A DNA stretch of 47,124 bases from JADKIH01 sp031417555 (GTDB lineage Bacteria; Bacteroidota; Bacteroidia; AKYH767-A; 2013-40CM-41-45), in the NCBI GenBank assembly GCA_031417555.1, contig JANOVV010000103.1, positions 1 to 47,124 of the forward strand, given 5' to 3'. Every line of letters starts with the position of its first letter. Within the stretch, counting starts at the first letter, position 1. The notes beneath the pieces are model-generated. The model was not told where the DNA came from, made no database searches, and worked only from the letters and a program-made list of their open reading frames with translations. A program made the translations under genes and the position numbers. Shown here one piece after another: positions 8,652 to 16,991 of this stretch.

Positions 8652-9079
8652 TGTATACTGCGATAACAATTTTAATTATTTTGACATGTGTGCTACTTGT
8701 ATTGGTAGTACTTGTACAAAACCCAAAAGGCGGAGGAATTTCTTCCGGAATAATCGGCTCAGGCCAGGTAATGGGTGTAAAAAAAACTACAGATTTTATT
8801 GAGCGATTGACCTGGGGTCTGGCATTATCGCTTGTTATTCTATGTCTAATTGCGGGTTTAACTCTTCCAAATAAAGATGTAAGAGGATTAGGAACAACCA
8901 TGCAGGAGCAAGTTGACAATTCGGGTGCGGCTTTACCGACTCAATCTCAACCACAGCCGGCAGGTTCTTCTCCAGCAACTCAGCAACAACCTGTTACTAC
9001 AGACCCAAACAAGACTTCTCCTGCTGTTAAACAGCCGGCACCGGAACCTGAAATGGCACCTGCTGACCCAGTAAAATAA
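8651..9079 (+). CDS. secG: Preprotein translocase subunit SecG
   Basis: 142 aa. SecG assists SecYE in moving proteins across the inner membrane. Two transmembrane helices (about 4-23 and 55-73) flank the conserved cytoplasmic loop with QNPKGGGISSG. The C-terminal 60 residues are a Pro/Gln/Thr/Ala-rich extension, common in Bacteroidota SecG and absent from E. coli. The ATG overlaps the stop of the upstream TPR gene. No convincing terminator follows before the groES control region. Confidence 0.93.
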   Translation: MYTAITILIILTCVLLVLVVLVQNPKGGGISSGIIGSGQVMGVKKTTDFIERLTWGLALSLVILCLIAGLTLPNKDVRGLGTTMQEQVDNSGAALPTQSQPQPAGSSPATQQQPVTTDPNKTSPAVKQPAPEPEMAPADPVK

Positions 9080-9107
9080 AAAGTAAAATTTATTTTATAC
9101 ATTTTGT

Positions 9108-9174
9108 GTGTCACCCTGACACCAGTTTTCTGACAATTTTGTAACCACTTTTTATAAATAGAAAAGTTGTCAGA
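9108..9174. promoter_or_regulatory. Paired TGTCA/TGACA palindromes upstream of groES
   Basis: GTGTCA (9108-9113), CCC, TGACAC (9117-9122) is a perfect short palindrome. TCTGACAA (9129-9136) and TTGTCAGA (9167-9174) form a second inverted repeat around a 30-nt centre. All arms share TGTCA/TGACA, and the set lies 97-163 nt before the groES ATG. No CIRCE element (TTAGCACTC-N9-GAGTGCTAA) is present. I infer an operator for stress control of groESL. A -7-like TAACTTTA (9244-9251) is close to the ATG, but I found no matching -33 element. Confidence 0.45.
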
Positions 9175-9270
9175 TATTCAGTATGCTTTGCCGAATGGCA
9201 TTGTTTCTGACTTGAGCACATTCAAAGAGTTTAATATATTATCTAACTTTAATTAAATAAAATCTACATC

Positions 9271-9549
9271 ATGAAATCAGTTGCATTAAAGCCTTTAGCA
9301 GACCGAGTGCTCGTTGAGGCGGCACAGGCAGAAGAAAAAACAGCCGGTGGTATTATCATTCCTGATACCGCAAAGGAAAAACCACAACGCGGAAAAGTAA
9401 TCGCAGTTGGCGTTGGAAAAAAAGATGAGCCTTTAACAGTAAAAATTGGTGACAGCGTATTATATGGTAAATATGCAGGAACTGAGATAAACATCGAAGG
9501 CAAGGAATATTTAATCATGCGCGAAAGCGACATTTTTGCAATTCTATAA
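9271..9549 (+). CDS. groES: Co-chaperonin GroES (Cpn10)
   Basis: 92 aa, of usual length. GroES is the heptameric lid of the GroEL folding chamber. The N-terminus shows the family pattern LKPLADRVLVEA, the mobile loop is EEKTAGGIIIPDTAKEKPQ and the protein ends YLIMRESDIFAIL. It is followed by groEL after 71 nt in the standard operon. Confidence 0.98.
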   Translation: MKSVALKPLADRVLVEAAQAEEKTAGGIIIPDTAKEKPQRGKVIAVGVGKKDEPLTVKIGDSVLYGKYAGTEINIEGKEYLIMRESDIFAIL

Positions 9550-9620
9550 ACGAAGGCTAATAAAAGTTTTCGTTTTTTTATTTTAAAAAATTAAACAATA
9601 ACACTTAAAACCAACAAACA

Positions 9621-11255
9621 ATGGCAAAAGATATCAACTTTGATGTTGAAGCACGCGACCGCCTCAAAAGAGGTGTTGACGCATTAGCAAATGCAGTAAA
9701 AGTGACACTTGGTCCAAAAGGACGTAATGTGATCATCGATAAAAAATTCGGATCTCCGATAATTACGAAAGACGGTGTAACCGTTGCTAAAGAAATCGAG
9801 CTTAAAGATAGTATCGAGAACATGGGCGCACAGATGGTTAAGGAAGTTGCTTCCAAGACAGCTGATGTTGCCGGTGATGGTACAACTACAGCTACCGTTT
9901 TAGCTCAGGCAATTGTAACTGCAGGATTAAAAAATGTTGCTGCCGGTGCAAATCCAATGGATTTGAAACGTGGTATTGACAAAGCAGTAACGAAGGTGGT
10001 TGAAACACTTCAGAAAATGAGTCAGAAAGTAGGCGATGACAACAAAAAGATTCAGCAAGTGGCTTCTATTTCTGCAAATAACGATGCTGAAATCGGAAAA
10101 CTTATTGCGAGTGCAATGGAGAAAGTAAAGAAAGAAGGAGTGATTACCGTAGAAGAAGCTAAAGGAACAGAAACTACTGTTGAAGTGGTTGAAGGTATGC
10201 AATTCGATCGTGGTTATATTTCTCCTTACTTCGTAACGAATGCTGATAAGATGGAAGCAGTTCTTGAGAATCCGCATATTCTTATTTATGATAAGAAGAT
10301 CAGTAATATGAAAGAATTATTGCCAATTCTTGAGAAGCAAGTACAGACCGGAAATCCGCTAGTAATTATTTCTGAAGAAGTAGATGGTGAAGCTCTTGCT
10401 ACTCTGGTTGTAAATAAAATCCGTGGTTCATTAAAAGTAGTTGCAGTAAAAGCTCCCGGCTTCGGCGATCGTCGTAAAGCTATGTTGGAAGATATTGCAA
10501 TCCTTACAGGTGGAACACTTATCAGTGAAGAGCGCGGTTTCAAACTTGAGAACGCCGATTTATCTTATTTAGGAAAAGCTACTAAGATTACCATCGACAA
10601 AGACAATACAACGATCGTTGGCGGATCAGGTAAGAAAGAGGATATCACAGCTCGAGTCAATCAAATTAAGGCTCAGATTGAATCAACTACTTCTGATTAT
10701 GATAAAGAAAAACTTCAGGAGCGTCTTGCGAAACTTGCAGGCGGTGTAGCTGTTCTTTATATCGGTGCTGCGACTGAAATGGAAATGAAAGAAAAGAAAG
10801 ACCGTGTGGACGATGCATTACATGCAACCCGTGCAGCTGTTGAAGAAGGAATTGTACCGGGTGGTGGAGTAGCTTACATTCGTGCAATTGCTGCTATCGA
10901 CAAACTTGTTGGTGAAAACGAAGATGAGACTACAGGAGTAGCAATAGTAAAACGTGCTCTTGAAGAACCGCTTCGCCAAATCGTACAAAATGCAGGTATG
11001 GAAGGATCTATTGTTGTTCAGAAAGTTCGCGAAGGCAAAGATGATTTTGGTTACAATGCACGTACCGATAAATATGAAAATTTATATGCAGCAGGTGTTA
11101 TCGATCCTACGAAAGTAACTCGTGTAGCTCTTGAAAATGCAGCATCCATTGCAGGAATGCTTTTAACAACTGAATGTGTTGTTGCTGATATTAAAGAAGA
11201 AAAATCATCTATGCCACAAATGCCTGGTGGAATGGGTGGTGGAATGGATTACTAA
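9621..11255 (+). CDS. groEL: Chaperonin GroEL (Cpn60)
   Basis: 544 aa. ATP-driven folding chamber that works with GroES. The family nucleotide-binding segments are seen: KVTLGPKGRNVIID near the N-terminus, DGVTVAKEIEL, DVAGDGTTTATVLAQAI with the catalytic Asp, and AAVEEGIVPGGG in the second equatorial part. The tail ends in the Gly/Met-rich GGMGGGMDY that lies inside the cavity. A strong terminator follows directly. Confidence 0.99.
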   Translation: MAKDINFDVEARDRLKRGVDALANAVKVTLGPKGRNVIIDKKFGSPIITKDGVTVAKEIELKDSIENMGAQMVKEVASKTADVAGDGTTTATVLAQAIVTAGLKNVAAGANPMDLKRGIDKAVTKVVETLQKMSQKVGDDNKKIQQVASISANNDAEIGKLIASAMEKVKKEGVITVEEAKGTETTVEVVEGMQFDRGYISPYFVTNADKMEAVLENPHILIYDKKISNMKELLPILEKQVQTGNPLVIISEEVDGEALATLVVNKIRGSLKVVAVKAPGFGDRRKAMLEDIAILTGGTLISEERGFKLENADLSYLGKATKITIDKDNTTIVGGSGKKEDITARVNQIKAQIESTTSDYDKEKLQERLAKLAGGVAVLYIGAATEMEMKEKKDRVDDALHATRAAVEEGIVPGGGVAYIRAIAAIDKLVGENEDETTGVAIVKRALEEPLRQIVQNAGMEGSIVVQKVREGKDDFGYNARTDKYENLYAAGVIDPTKVTRVALENAASIAGMLLTTECVVADIKEEKSSMPQMPGGMGGGMDY

Positions 11256-11276
11256 AATTCATTTCAAAAGAAAAGA

Positions 11277-11320
11277 AAGGCTGTTCAGCCCCGATAGCTA
11301 TCGGGAGGACAGCCTTTTTT
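11277..11320 (+). terminator. Rho-independent terminator after groEL
   Basis: GGCTGT (11279-11284) pairs with ACAGCC (11309-11314) and is followed by six T. Inside lies a perfect 16-bp palindrome, CCCGATAGCTATCGGG (11290-11305), extending the hairpin. That core matches the outer ends of the mobile element at 35385-35677. Confidence 0.85.
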
Positions 11321-11332
11321 ATTGTATAAAAT

Positions 11333-11416
11333 CTTTGTGAAACTTTGTGGTTAAACTTTGCGAATCTTTGTGGTTAAAATTGATGCTAGAATAATTGTCA
11401 GAAATTAACCACAAAG
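11333..11416. repeat. CTTTGTG-type intergenic repeat
   Basis: Within the 323-nt gap between groEL and the next gene. CTTTGTGAAA (11333-11342), CTTTGTGGTTAAA (11343-11355), CTTTGCGAAT (11356-11365) and CTTTGTGGTTAAA (11366-11378) are near-tandem, and the inverse TTAACCACAAAG lies at 11405-11416, so the transcript can fold back. The same family occurs at 34155-34223. I see nothing else in the gap besides the groEL terminator. Confidence 0.75.
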
Positions 11417-11578
11417 AAATAAATCTAAAATTTAGTGTTTACCTGATAATTTATCCTGAAATAAAAATGCCACTGGAATAAGTCATATTAAGAAAATTAA
11501 TTTAAAGTTTATTCGTTGGTGAATTTTATTAGCATTCATTGTACAAAACAAACAATAAATTAGTCGATTAAACGTTTA

Positions 11579-12553
11579 ATGTTTATTCAAAAAAAAACTC
11601 TAATGAAATCACTAACAATCATCTTAATTTTAACAGCTTCAATATTTTTTTTAGAGTTTAATATATCTATTGTCGACAAAAACCAAACTGTAAATCCAAT
11701 TCTTGGAGATGTCAGTTATGAAAGTAAATTTGGTCACAAACCAAATATGACTTCTGATAACAATTTAAGAATTAAAACACATCTTGAGTATGTTGAAAAT
11801 TTATTGAGACAAAAAGATGTTTCAGCGTTATCTGCTGAATTGCAAAGTAAACGAAATTTGCTTTTAGACTTGCTACACGAATATTGGTCGAAAGGAATTT
11901 TTCCTAAAAATTATGATTATGCTGATCAAAGAAAGCCCTGCTTTATAGATAAGGAAGGAAACATTTGTGCGGTTGGATACTTAGTTGAAAAAACTGCAAA
12001 TCGAAAAGTTGCCGATAACATTAACAACAAACATAAATACGACGAACTCTTAACAATGAATGACGAAATAGTTGACAATTGGATTTTGACCAACGGACTT
12101 ACAAAAGAAGAATGTGCTATGATACAACCCACTTATGGACCTGAGCCGGTTTTAACATACAATCATATAACACCTGAATATGGAATCTCATCGTCAATTT
12201 TAAGTGGATTAAATTTATCGTTGGGTACTATTAACGCACTTCAAATAGACAAACAGGCAAACAAAACCGTACCTGTTATAGGATTGATTACCGGTGCTGG
12301 TCAAATTGTTTTAGGTTCAGTAATGTTTTCAAAAGAACAGGAAAGCTGGTTTGGGGTAAACTACACGAATGAAAGTCAGAATGCATTATCGATGGTCAAT
12401 ATTGGATTAGGTACAACAACACTGATTCTGAGCGCCTGGAACTTATTTACAGATCGAAATCCGAAAGAAAAATCAACAAGTTGGAATATTTTCAGCTTTC
12501 CGTTACAGGACAACAAAACCGGCCTAGCCTTTAGTCTGACAAAAAAATTCTGA
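11579..12553 (+). CDS. Exported protein of unknown function
   Basis: 324 aa; an in-frame ATG at 11603 (MKSLTIILILTASIFF) also gives a good signal sequence and may be the true start. After the signal peptide comes a helical segment (HLEYVENLLRQKDVSALSAELQSKR), then the motif CFIDKEGNICAVGYLVEKTA, two cysteines around an acidic turn (about residues 121-140). I have the impression of similar (F/V)xDxxGxxCAVGxL motifs in other uncharacterised exported bacterial proteins. The C-terminal third has two hydrophobic Gly/Leu-rich stretches (about 205-250 and 270-295) that may be membrane helices. No function assigned. It stands alone, without clear operon partners. Confidence 0.7.
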   Translation: MFIQKKTLMKSLTIILILTASIFFLEFNISIVDKNQTVNPILGDVSYESKFGHKPNMTSDNNLRIKTHLEYVENLLRQKDVSALSAELQSKRNLLLDLLHEYWSKGIFPKNYDYADQRKPCFIDKEGNICAVGYLVEKTANRKVADNINNKHKYDELLTMNDEIVDNWILTNGLTKEECAMIQPTYGPEPVLTYNHITPEYGISSSILSGLNLSLGTINALQIDKQANKTVPVIGLITGAGQIVLGSVMFSKEQESWFGVNYTNESQNALSMVNIGLGTTTLILSAWNLFTDRNPKEKSTSWNIFSFPLQDNKTGLAFSLTKKF

Positions 12554-12674
12554 CGCCTTTATCAACAGCAATTACTTTTTGCACTACAATTCATTACCCA
12601 TTAAACTCATTCGTATTAGATAAATTTATATCTTTAGTACTCGAATAAGCAATATTTAGAAATCTTAAAGCTAC

Positions 12675-13394
12675 ATGATTTTCTCGCGCATAAATATTCG
12701 TAAAGCGCTTATTGGGGAAAGGGTTCATCAACAGAAGCTGTTAAGGCAAGCCAATTTTTTATTAAAAAAAGCTACATTAAAAGATGAAGAAGTAATTAAA
12801 CGCTTAAAACAAAACTCAATAAGTAATTATTTATTCTTATCAGAAAATATAAACACCGAAAATATTTTCACGAACGACGAGATTAAACAAACATGTATAA
12901 AGTATCGCCTACGTTTTCTCGATTCATCTCTTTTCAAATCCGAATTTCCTTACGAAGCAATTTCTGAAATCAACGCTTTTGAAAAAAGGTATGGAATGAA
13001 AATTAATTCATTCAGAATAATTGCTCCATCAAAAGCATTCGATCTTGAAAATATAAATAAAGATCCGCTTTTGTTTGCGCAACTGAGCAACAGTAATTTC
13101 TATCTCTTACATCAATGGGGGAACGATTTGGCCTGGCACAGGAAATTAATCTACTGGCCGATTCAGAATTTTAAATCATTAATTCTTACTCTCGCCACAA
13201 TCTGTTTTCTATTTTCTTTCAGCCTTCCTTCTTCGGCAATGAACATCTTCAACTTTCAGAGCGAAATATATCTCCGTATCTGGTTTGCGATACATACCTT
13301 TATCGTCTTACTTGGAATCTCTCTTTGGATCGGAATATCTTTCGATAAATCTTTTAGCCAGCATAATTGGGATTCGAAGTACTATAACTATTAG
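12675..13394 (+). CDS. Membrane protein of unknown function, two C-terminal TM helices
   Basis: 239 aa, ATG start. A soluble, mostly cytoplasmic N-terminal domain of about 160 residues includes the segments AFEKRYGMKINSFRIIAPSK and PLLFAQLSNSNFYLLHQWG. Two transmembrane helices follow at about 168-186 and 201-223, then a short polar tail. The upstream TATCTTTA is one base from the -7 consensus. The gene converges with the receiver-domain gene, with 13 nt between stops. I do not recognise a named family; the soluble part looks conserved and may bind a ligand or partner. Confidence 0.7.
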   Translation: MIFSRINIRKALIGERVHQQKLLRQANFLLKKATLKDEEVIKRLKQNSISNYLFLSENINTENIFTNDEIKQTCIKYRLRFLDSSLFKSEFPYEAISEINAFEKRYGMKINSFRIIAPSKAFDLENINKDPLLFAQLSNSNFYLLHQWGNDLAWHRKLIYWPIQNFKSLILTLATICFLFSFSLPSSAMNIFNFQSEIYLRIWFAIHTFIVLLGISLWIGISFDKSFSQHNWDSKYYNY

Positions 13395-13407
13395 TAACGA
13401 GTATACG

Positions 13408-13845
13408 TTATGCTGACTTATTATAATTCAAAATTTTATGAATTGAAACAAAAATCTGCGTAAGGCTGACTGGTTTTACAAGGTAATCCTCTACTTCACC
13501 TTTTATTGCTTCTTTCATCACTCTTTCAGATTCATTTTTAGTAATCATAACAACGGGTATTTTTGAATTGATTTCTTTAATGCGGGAAATCGTTTCAATA
13601 CCAGAAAGCCCCGGCATGTTTTCATCCATGAATATAATGTCGTATTGCAGTTCAGAAATCTCATGAATAGCATCAACACCATTGTTTACGGTATTTACTA
13701 AATATCCATTTTGCCTTAGATAGATAATGTGAGGTTTCAAAAATTCAATTTCATCATCAACCCACAAAATGTTAATTGCCTTTGTGTTTGCTTTCTTTGT
13801 TAAAGTTTTTTCCTTTTCAAACTTGATTAATGTTTCTACTATCAT
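13408..13845 (-). CDS. Stand-alone PorX-type response regulator receiver
   Basis: 145 aa, ATG start. A complete CheY-like receiver: acidic pocket D30, D31, E32 (ILWVDDEI), phosphoacceptor D74 (FMDENMPGLSG), switch T102 (VMITKNE) and K124 (DYLVKP). The strings WVDDEI, LKPHI, DENMPGLSG, VVMITK and AIKGEVEDYLVKPV are strikingly like the receiver of PorX, the T9SS two-component regulator. PorX continues into a PglZ phosphatase-like domain, which is missing here: the gene stops right after the receiver, with no reading frame beyond it. The first ~22 residues are an extra charged segment. No histidine kinase is adjacent. I infer a phosphate-accepting partner or competitor of a full PorX elsewhere. 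Confidence 0.85.
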   Translation of the reverse strand: MIVETLIKFEKEKTLTKKANTKAINILWVDDEIEFLKPHIIYLRQNGYLVNTVNNGVDAIHEISELQYDIIFMDENMPGLSGIETISRIKEINSKIPVVMITKNESERVMKEAIKGEVEDYLVKPVSLTQIFVSIHKILNYNKSA

Positions 13846-13888
13846 TTTCTTTAATTTTTATTGAGTGAAGTAAAATACGACTGTGCTG

Positions 13889-13907
13889 ATCTATTTATAA
13901 AATAGAT
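13889..13907. promoter_or_regulatory. Palindrome upstream of the receiver gene
   Basis: ATCTATTT (13889-13896), ATA, AAATAGAT (13900-13907) is a perfect 8-bp-arm palindrome 44 nt before the receiver ATG (minus strand), a usual place for an operator. Its AT-richness raises the chance of coincidence. The surrounding 364-nt gap (13846-14209) otherwise holds only the hairpin at 14050-14070. Confidence 0.35.
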
Positions 13908-14049
13908 TATGCAAATGCACAGCTATTTTGAGTCAACTGCTGTTAATGAAAATGTATAACGGATCTGATCTTAATAAAATTGCCCGGCTTAGTTTGTGTT
14001 TAGGAAAGATTCTGTAAGATATTTTGTATTTTAAATGAATAAAAATAGT

Positions 14050-14070
14050 GGATTGTAGCTTCGACAATCC
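14050..14070 (-). terminator. Possible terminator between hexosaminidase and receiver genes
   Basis: GGATTGT (14050-14056) pairs with ACAATCC (14064-14070), loop 7. On the minus strand it is followed by ACTATTTTT, so it could end the hexosaminidase transcript about 140 nt after its stop. On the plus strand it is followed by CTTTTTCC. Confidence 0.4.
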
Positions 14071-14209
14071 CTTTTTCCTTTACTAAACAACTTTTCCCGT
14101 TATCCCGCTTCTACATTTGTTAATGAACGATTATTAAACCCCATGTAATCTCTGCTATGTTTTTAAAATATGCGGGTCATACATGATTACTTTAAAAAGT
14201 AAAGCTTAA

Positions 14210-16474
14210 TTATTCTACTCCAATCTCATCCACAAATAACCAATCTTTATCATTAAAATTTTTTGCAATAACTTTTATCCATCGGGCCGGAGTTTCGGGA
14301 AATGATACCCTTAGCTTTCGGGATATTGAGTCAATGTTTGTAGAATCTAATTTACCGGCTAATTTAAAATCTATTCCGTTGACGCTTAAAAAAACACTAA
14401 TTTCTTTTGGTAAAAATATTTTCGCTGCTTCGTCTTTTAGAACGTCCACTTCTACGTGAGAAATAGTTTGTAAAGAATCCAGATCAATAGTTGCATCCAA
14501 ATCCTTTCCGGAGAAACCAAGCCATTCGGATGGTATCCATGGTAAATTACCTGTAATTCCATCGACAAGTGAAAAGGCTCCTCCCCTGCTATATTCTTCG
14601 TGAGGTTGATTACTTAATATAATTTCCTTACCTGTCGCTTTGTTAATGCTAAATACTTGAGAAAATATTTTTCCTTTTATTTTTTCATCTTCGAAAACAA
14701 AAGCCTGAATTGCCAGAGAATGATCTATCAAAATCTTTTCCGTAAAAGGCGTATAATTTTTTGAAGAATCGGCTGCATTTAGAGTATAATAAATTTGTCC
14801 GTTCGTATAGTTCGAAAATAGTTCAAGGTAAATCCCGTTTTTTCCATTTGGAGTTACTTTAGAATTTATATCATACAGTGCCGTTGAATATTTCAAATTT
14901 AAAAAGTCTAATAATTTGAAATGTGAAACAAGCCTTGAAGAAAAATTCTTAAAATCTCTTTTCTCTTTGGGTGACCATAATACCTCAGCAAGAGCAGCCA
15001 TTCGAGGAAAAATCATTTCCTGCAAACGTTCTTCATTGGTAATGTATTCTGTCCAAACATTTCCCTGTGCTCCAATAATATGTTGAGCCTGGTTTTCGTT
15101 TAATATATCAGGGACAGGATCAAAACTATAAACCAACTCAACCGGAAGATAGCCACCGATGGCAATTCGTCCATCTGTAAACCTGGACTGGTACATATCA
15201 AAATAACAATGGCTTGCGGGAGACATAATTGCATCATGGCCTTTAATAGCTGCATCTGCTCCTCCTTTGTAACCACGCCACGACATAATTACTGCATCCT
15301 TATCAATATCCTTTTCCAGGATTTCATCCCACCCTATTGCCGTTTTATTTTTATTTTTCAGGTAAGAAACAATGCGATTGGTAAAATAACTTTGTAAACC
15401 ATTTTCGTCACCCAGATTTTCTTTTTTAATAAGTTCCTGACAAGATGAACAATTTTTCCAGCGGTCTTTCGGACATTCATCACCACCGATATGAATATAT
15501 TTTCCCGGGAATAATTCGCATACTTCATCGAGTATATTTTGCAGAAAAATAAATGTTTCTTCTTTAGGACAGAATACATCCTTAAAAACACCCCAGGTTT
15601 TCCCAACTTCCATGAGTTCTCCGGTACATGAAAATTCAGGATAAGCTGCAAGTGCTGCAAGTGCATGTCCGGGCATTTCGATTTCGGGAATGATTGTGAT
15701 GTGTCGCTTAGCTGCATAATCAACAACATCTTTTATTTCTTCCTGTGTGTAATACCCACCATATCTTACTGAATCGTATTTTTCCGGCTGATCGCCGAGA
15801 TGACCTATGAGTGTACCACTTCGCCAGGCACCGATTTTTTGAAGCTGGGGATATTTTTTTATTTCAATGCGCCAACCCTGATCATCTGTAAGATGCCAGT
15901 GAAAGTAATTCATCTTATATAAAGAGAGGTAATCAAGATATTTTTTCACTGCTTCTACACTAAAGAAATGCCGTGCAACATCGAGATGCATACCGCGGTA
16001 TTTGAAACGCGGTTTGTCTTCGATCACTAATTGGGGAACGATTAAAACTTTAGTAACGCTATCAGGCAACAATTGTTTAAGTGTCTGAAGAGCATAAAAA
16101 GTTCCGGCATTTTTTCCGGTCTCAATTGATATTTCCGATGAATCAATTTTAAGTCGATATGCATCAGATTCTAAATCAGAAGAATTTTTAATATTTATCT
16201 GCTGTTTGTTTTGTCCGGAAGATTTCTTAGCAGTTAAAAAAATGCTATATTTAGTATTTATGTAATCAATGAAAATATTAATATCAGAAACATTTTCATC
16301 ATCTGTATAATTAATTGTAGTTAAAGAATCAATTACAAATGTTCCTTGACCTGGCTGTATTCTACAAGGAAAAGGAATTAGGGGAAGGCTTTCGAAAGGA
16401 TCCTTAGCATTAGAATTAATTAAGTTTGTATTCGATAATATGATCATTGATAACAATACTTTTTTTAGCATCAT
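14210..16474 (-). CDS. Beta-N-acetylhexosaminidase, GH20
   Basis: 754 aa with an N-terminal signal peptide (about 1-23; a second ATG directly follows the first), so exported to periplasm or surface. It removes terminal GlcNAc/GalNAc from chitin oligosaccharides or glycans. The GH20 N-terminal accessory domain is about 30-155. The catalytic barrel starts at KPRFKYRGMHLDVARHF and has HWHLTDDQGWRIEIKKYP and the catalytic pair D332-E333 in HIGGDECPK, used in substrate-assisted catalysis. After the barrel come a small beta domain typical of GH20 C-termini (about 535-610) and a discoidin-like module with GKDLDATIDLDS and a C-terminal FVDEIGVE. No T9SS sorting domain is visible. Confidence 0.94.
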   Translation of the reverse strand: MMLKKVLLSMIILSNTNLINSNAKDPFESLPLIPFPCRIQPGQGTFVIDSLTTINYTDDENVSDINIFIDYINTKYSIFLTAKKSSGQNKQQINIKNSSDLESDAYRLKIDSSEISIETGKNAGTFYALQTLKQLLPDSVTKVLIVPQLVIEDKPRFKYRGMHLDVARHFFSVEAVKKYLDYLSLYKMNYFHWHLTDDQGWRIEIKKYPQLQKIGAWRSGTLIGHLGDQPEKYDSVRYGGYYTQEEIKDVVDYAAKRHITIIPEIEMPGHALAALAAYPEFSCTGELMEVGKTWGVFKDVFCPKEETFIFLQNILDEVCELFPGKYIHIGGDECPKDRWKNCSSCQELIKKENLGDENGLQSYFTNRIVSYLKNKNKTAIGWDEILEKDIDKDAVIMSWRGYKGGADAAIKGHDAIMSPASHCYFDMYQSRFTDGRIAIGGYLPVELVYSFDPVPDILNENQAQHIIGAQGNVWTEYITNEERLQEMIFPRMAALAEVLWSPKEKRDFKNFSSRLVSHFKLLDFLNLKYSTALYDINSKVTPNGKNGIYLELFSNYTNGQIYYTLNAADSSKNYTPFTEKILIDHSLAIQAFVFEDEKIKGKIFSQVFSINKATGKEIILSNQPHEEYSRGGAFSLVDGITGNLPWIPSEWLGFSGKDLDATIDLDSLQTISHVEVDVLKDEAAKIFLPKEISVFLSVNGIDFKLAGKLDSTNIDSISRKLRVSFPETPARWIKVIAKNFNDKDWLFVDEIGVE

Positions 16475-16600
16475 ATTTTTTTGTCTAGATTAAGATTATG
16501 AATATTACAAATTTTAAAATTACAAGCCATTATTAAAAATGTAATCCTTAAAAAAATCATTGATAAATTTAAAAAGAATAACCACTTAATTTTTATTCCA

Positions 16601-16630
16601 AAAAAAAAGAGAGCCTTTCGGTTCTCTTTT
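16601..16630 (-). terminator. Terminator after the cold-shock gene
   Basis: On the minus strand AAAAGAGAACC, GAAA, GGCTCTCTTTT forms a hairpin with a GNRA-type loop followed by a run of T, about 20 nt after the cold-shock gene stop. The plus strand also ends in CTCTTTT. Confidence 0.8.
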
Positions 16631-16650
16631 AATACTGTAGATCTTTGTTC

Positions 16651-16845
16651 TTACTGTATTTTCCGGACATTAACTGCATTTTGCCCTTTTTTTCCATCGA
16701 TCAATTCAAATTCTACACTATCGTTCTCACGAATTTTTTCGATAAGACCGCTGTGATGTACAAACACTTCAGCTTGGTCATCATCAGTTACAATGAATCC
16801 AAATCCTTTAGACTCATTGAAAAATTTAACTTTACCGGTTTTCAT
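16651..16845 (-). CDS. Cold-shock domain protein
   Basis: 64 aa, a single OB-fold cold-shock domain that binds single-stranded RNA/DNA. RNP1 is KGFGFI (13-18) and RNP2 is VFVHHS (27-32), with the family start MKTGKVKFFNESKGFG. It acts as an RNA chaperone in the cytoplasm. A promoter at 16945-16974 gives it a leader of about 90 nt, as is usual for cold-shock genes whose leaders fold differently with temperature. Confidence 0.96.
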   Translation of the reverse strand: MKTGKVKFFNESKGFGFIVTDDDQAEVFVHHSGLIEKIRENDSVEFELIDGKKGQNAVNVRKIQ

Positions 16846-16944
16846 TGTGGTAATAAATTATTGAAGTTTCACAAGGGACAGCTGCACCCGCAATATCAAC
16901 TGCCATTGAGAGTAATTAGATTGGAAATGCGGATGTTAAGTGGT

Positions 16945-16974
16945 CAAAGGTAAAATAATATCTATTCTTTCCAA
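16945..16974 (-). promoter_or_regulatory. Promoter of the cold-shock gene
   Basis: On the minus strand TTG (16974-16972), a 19-nt spacer, TACCTTTG (16952-16945): an exact -7 and good -33 match to the Bacteroidota consensus. The predicted transcript starts near 16938 and has an untranslated leader of about 90 nt before the ATG at 16845. Confidence 0.7.
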
Positions 16975-16991
16975 GAATTCAATAAAAAATT

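Noticed and set aside
9196..9216. Possible sigma-54 promoter (TGGCATTGTTTCTGACTTG) before groES
   Set aside because: The spacing between the GG and GC elements is wrong and the -12 part lacks TTGC.
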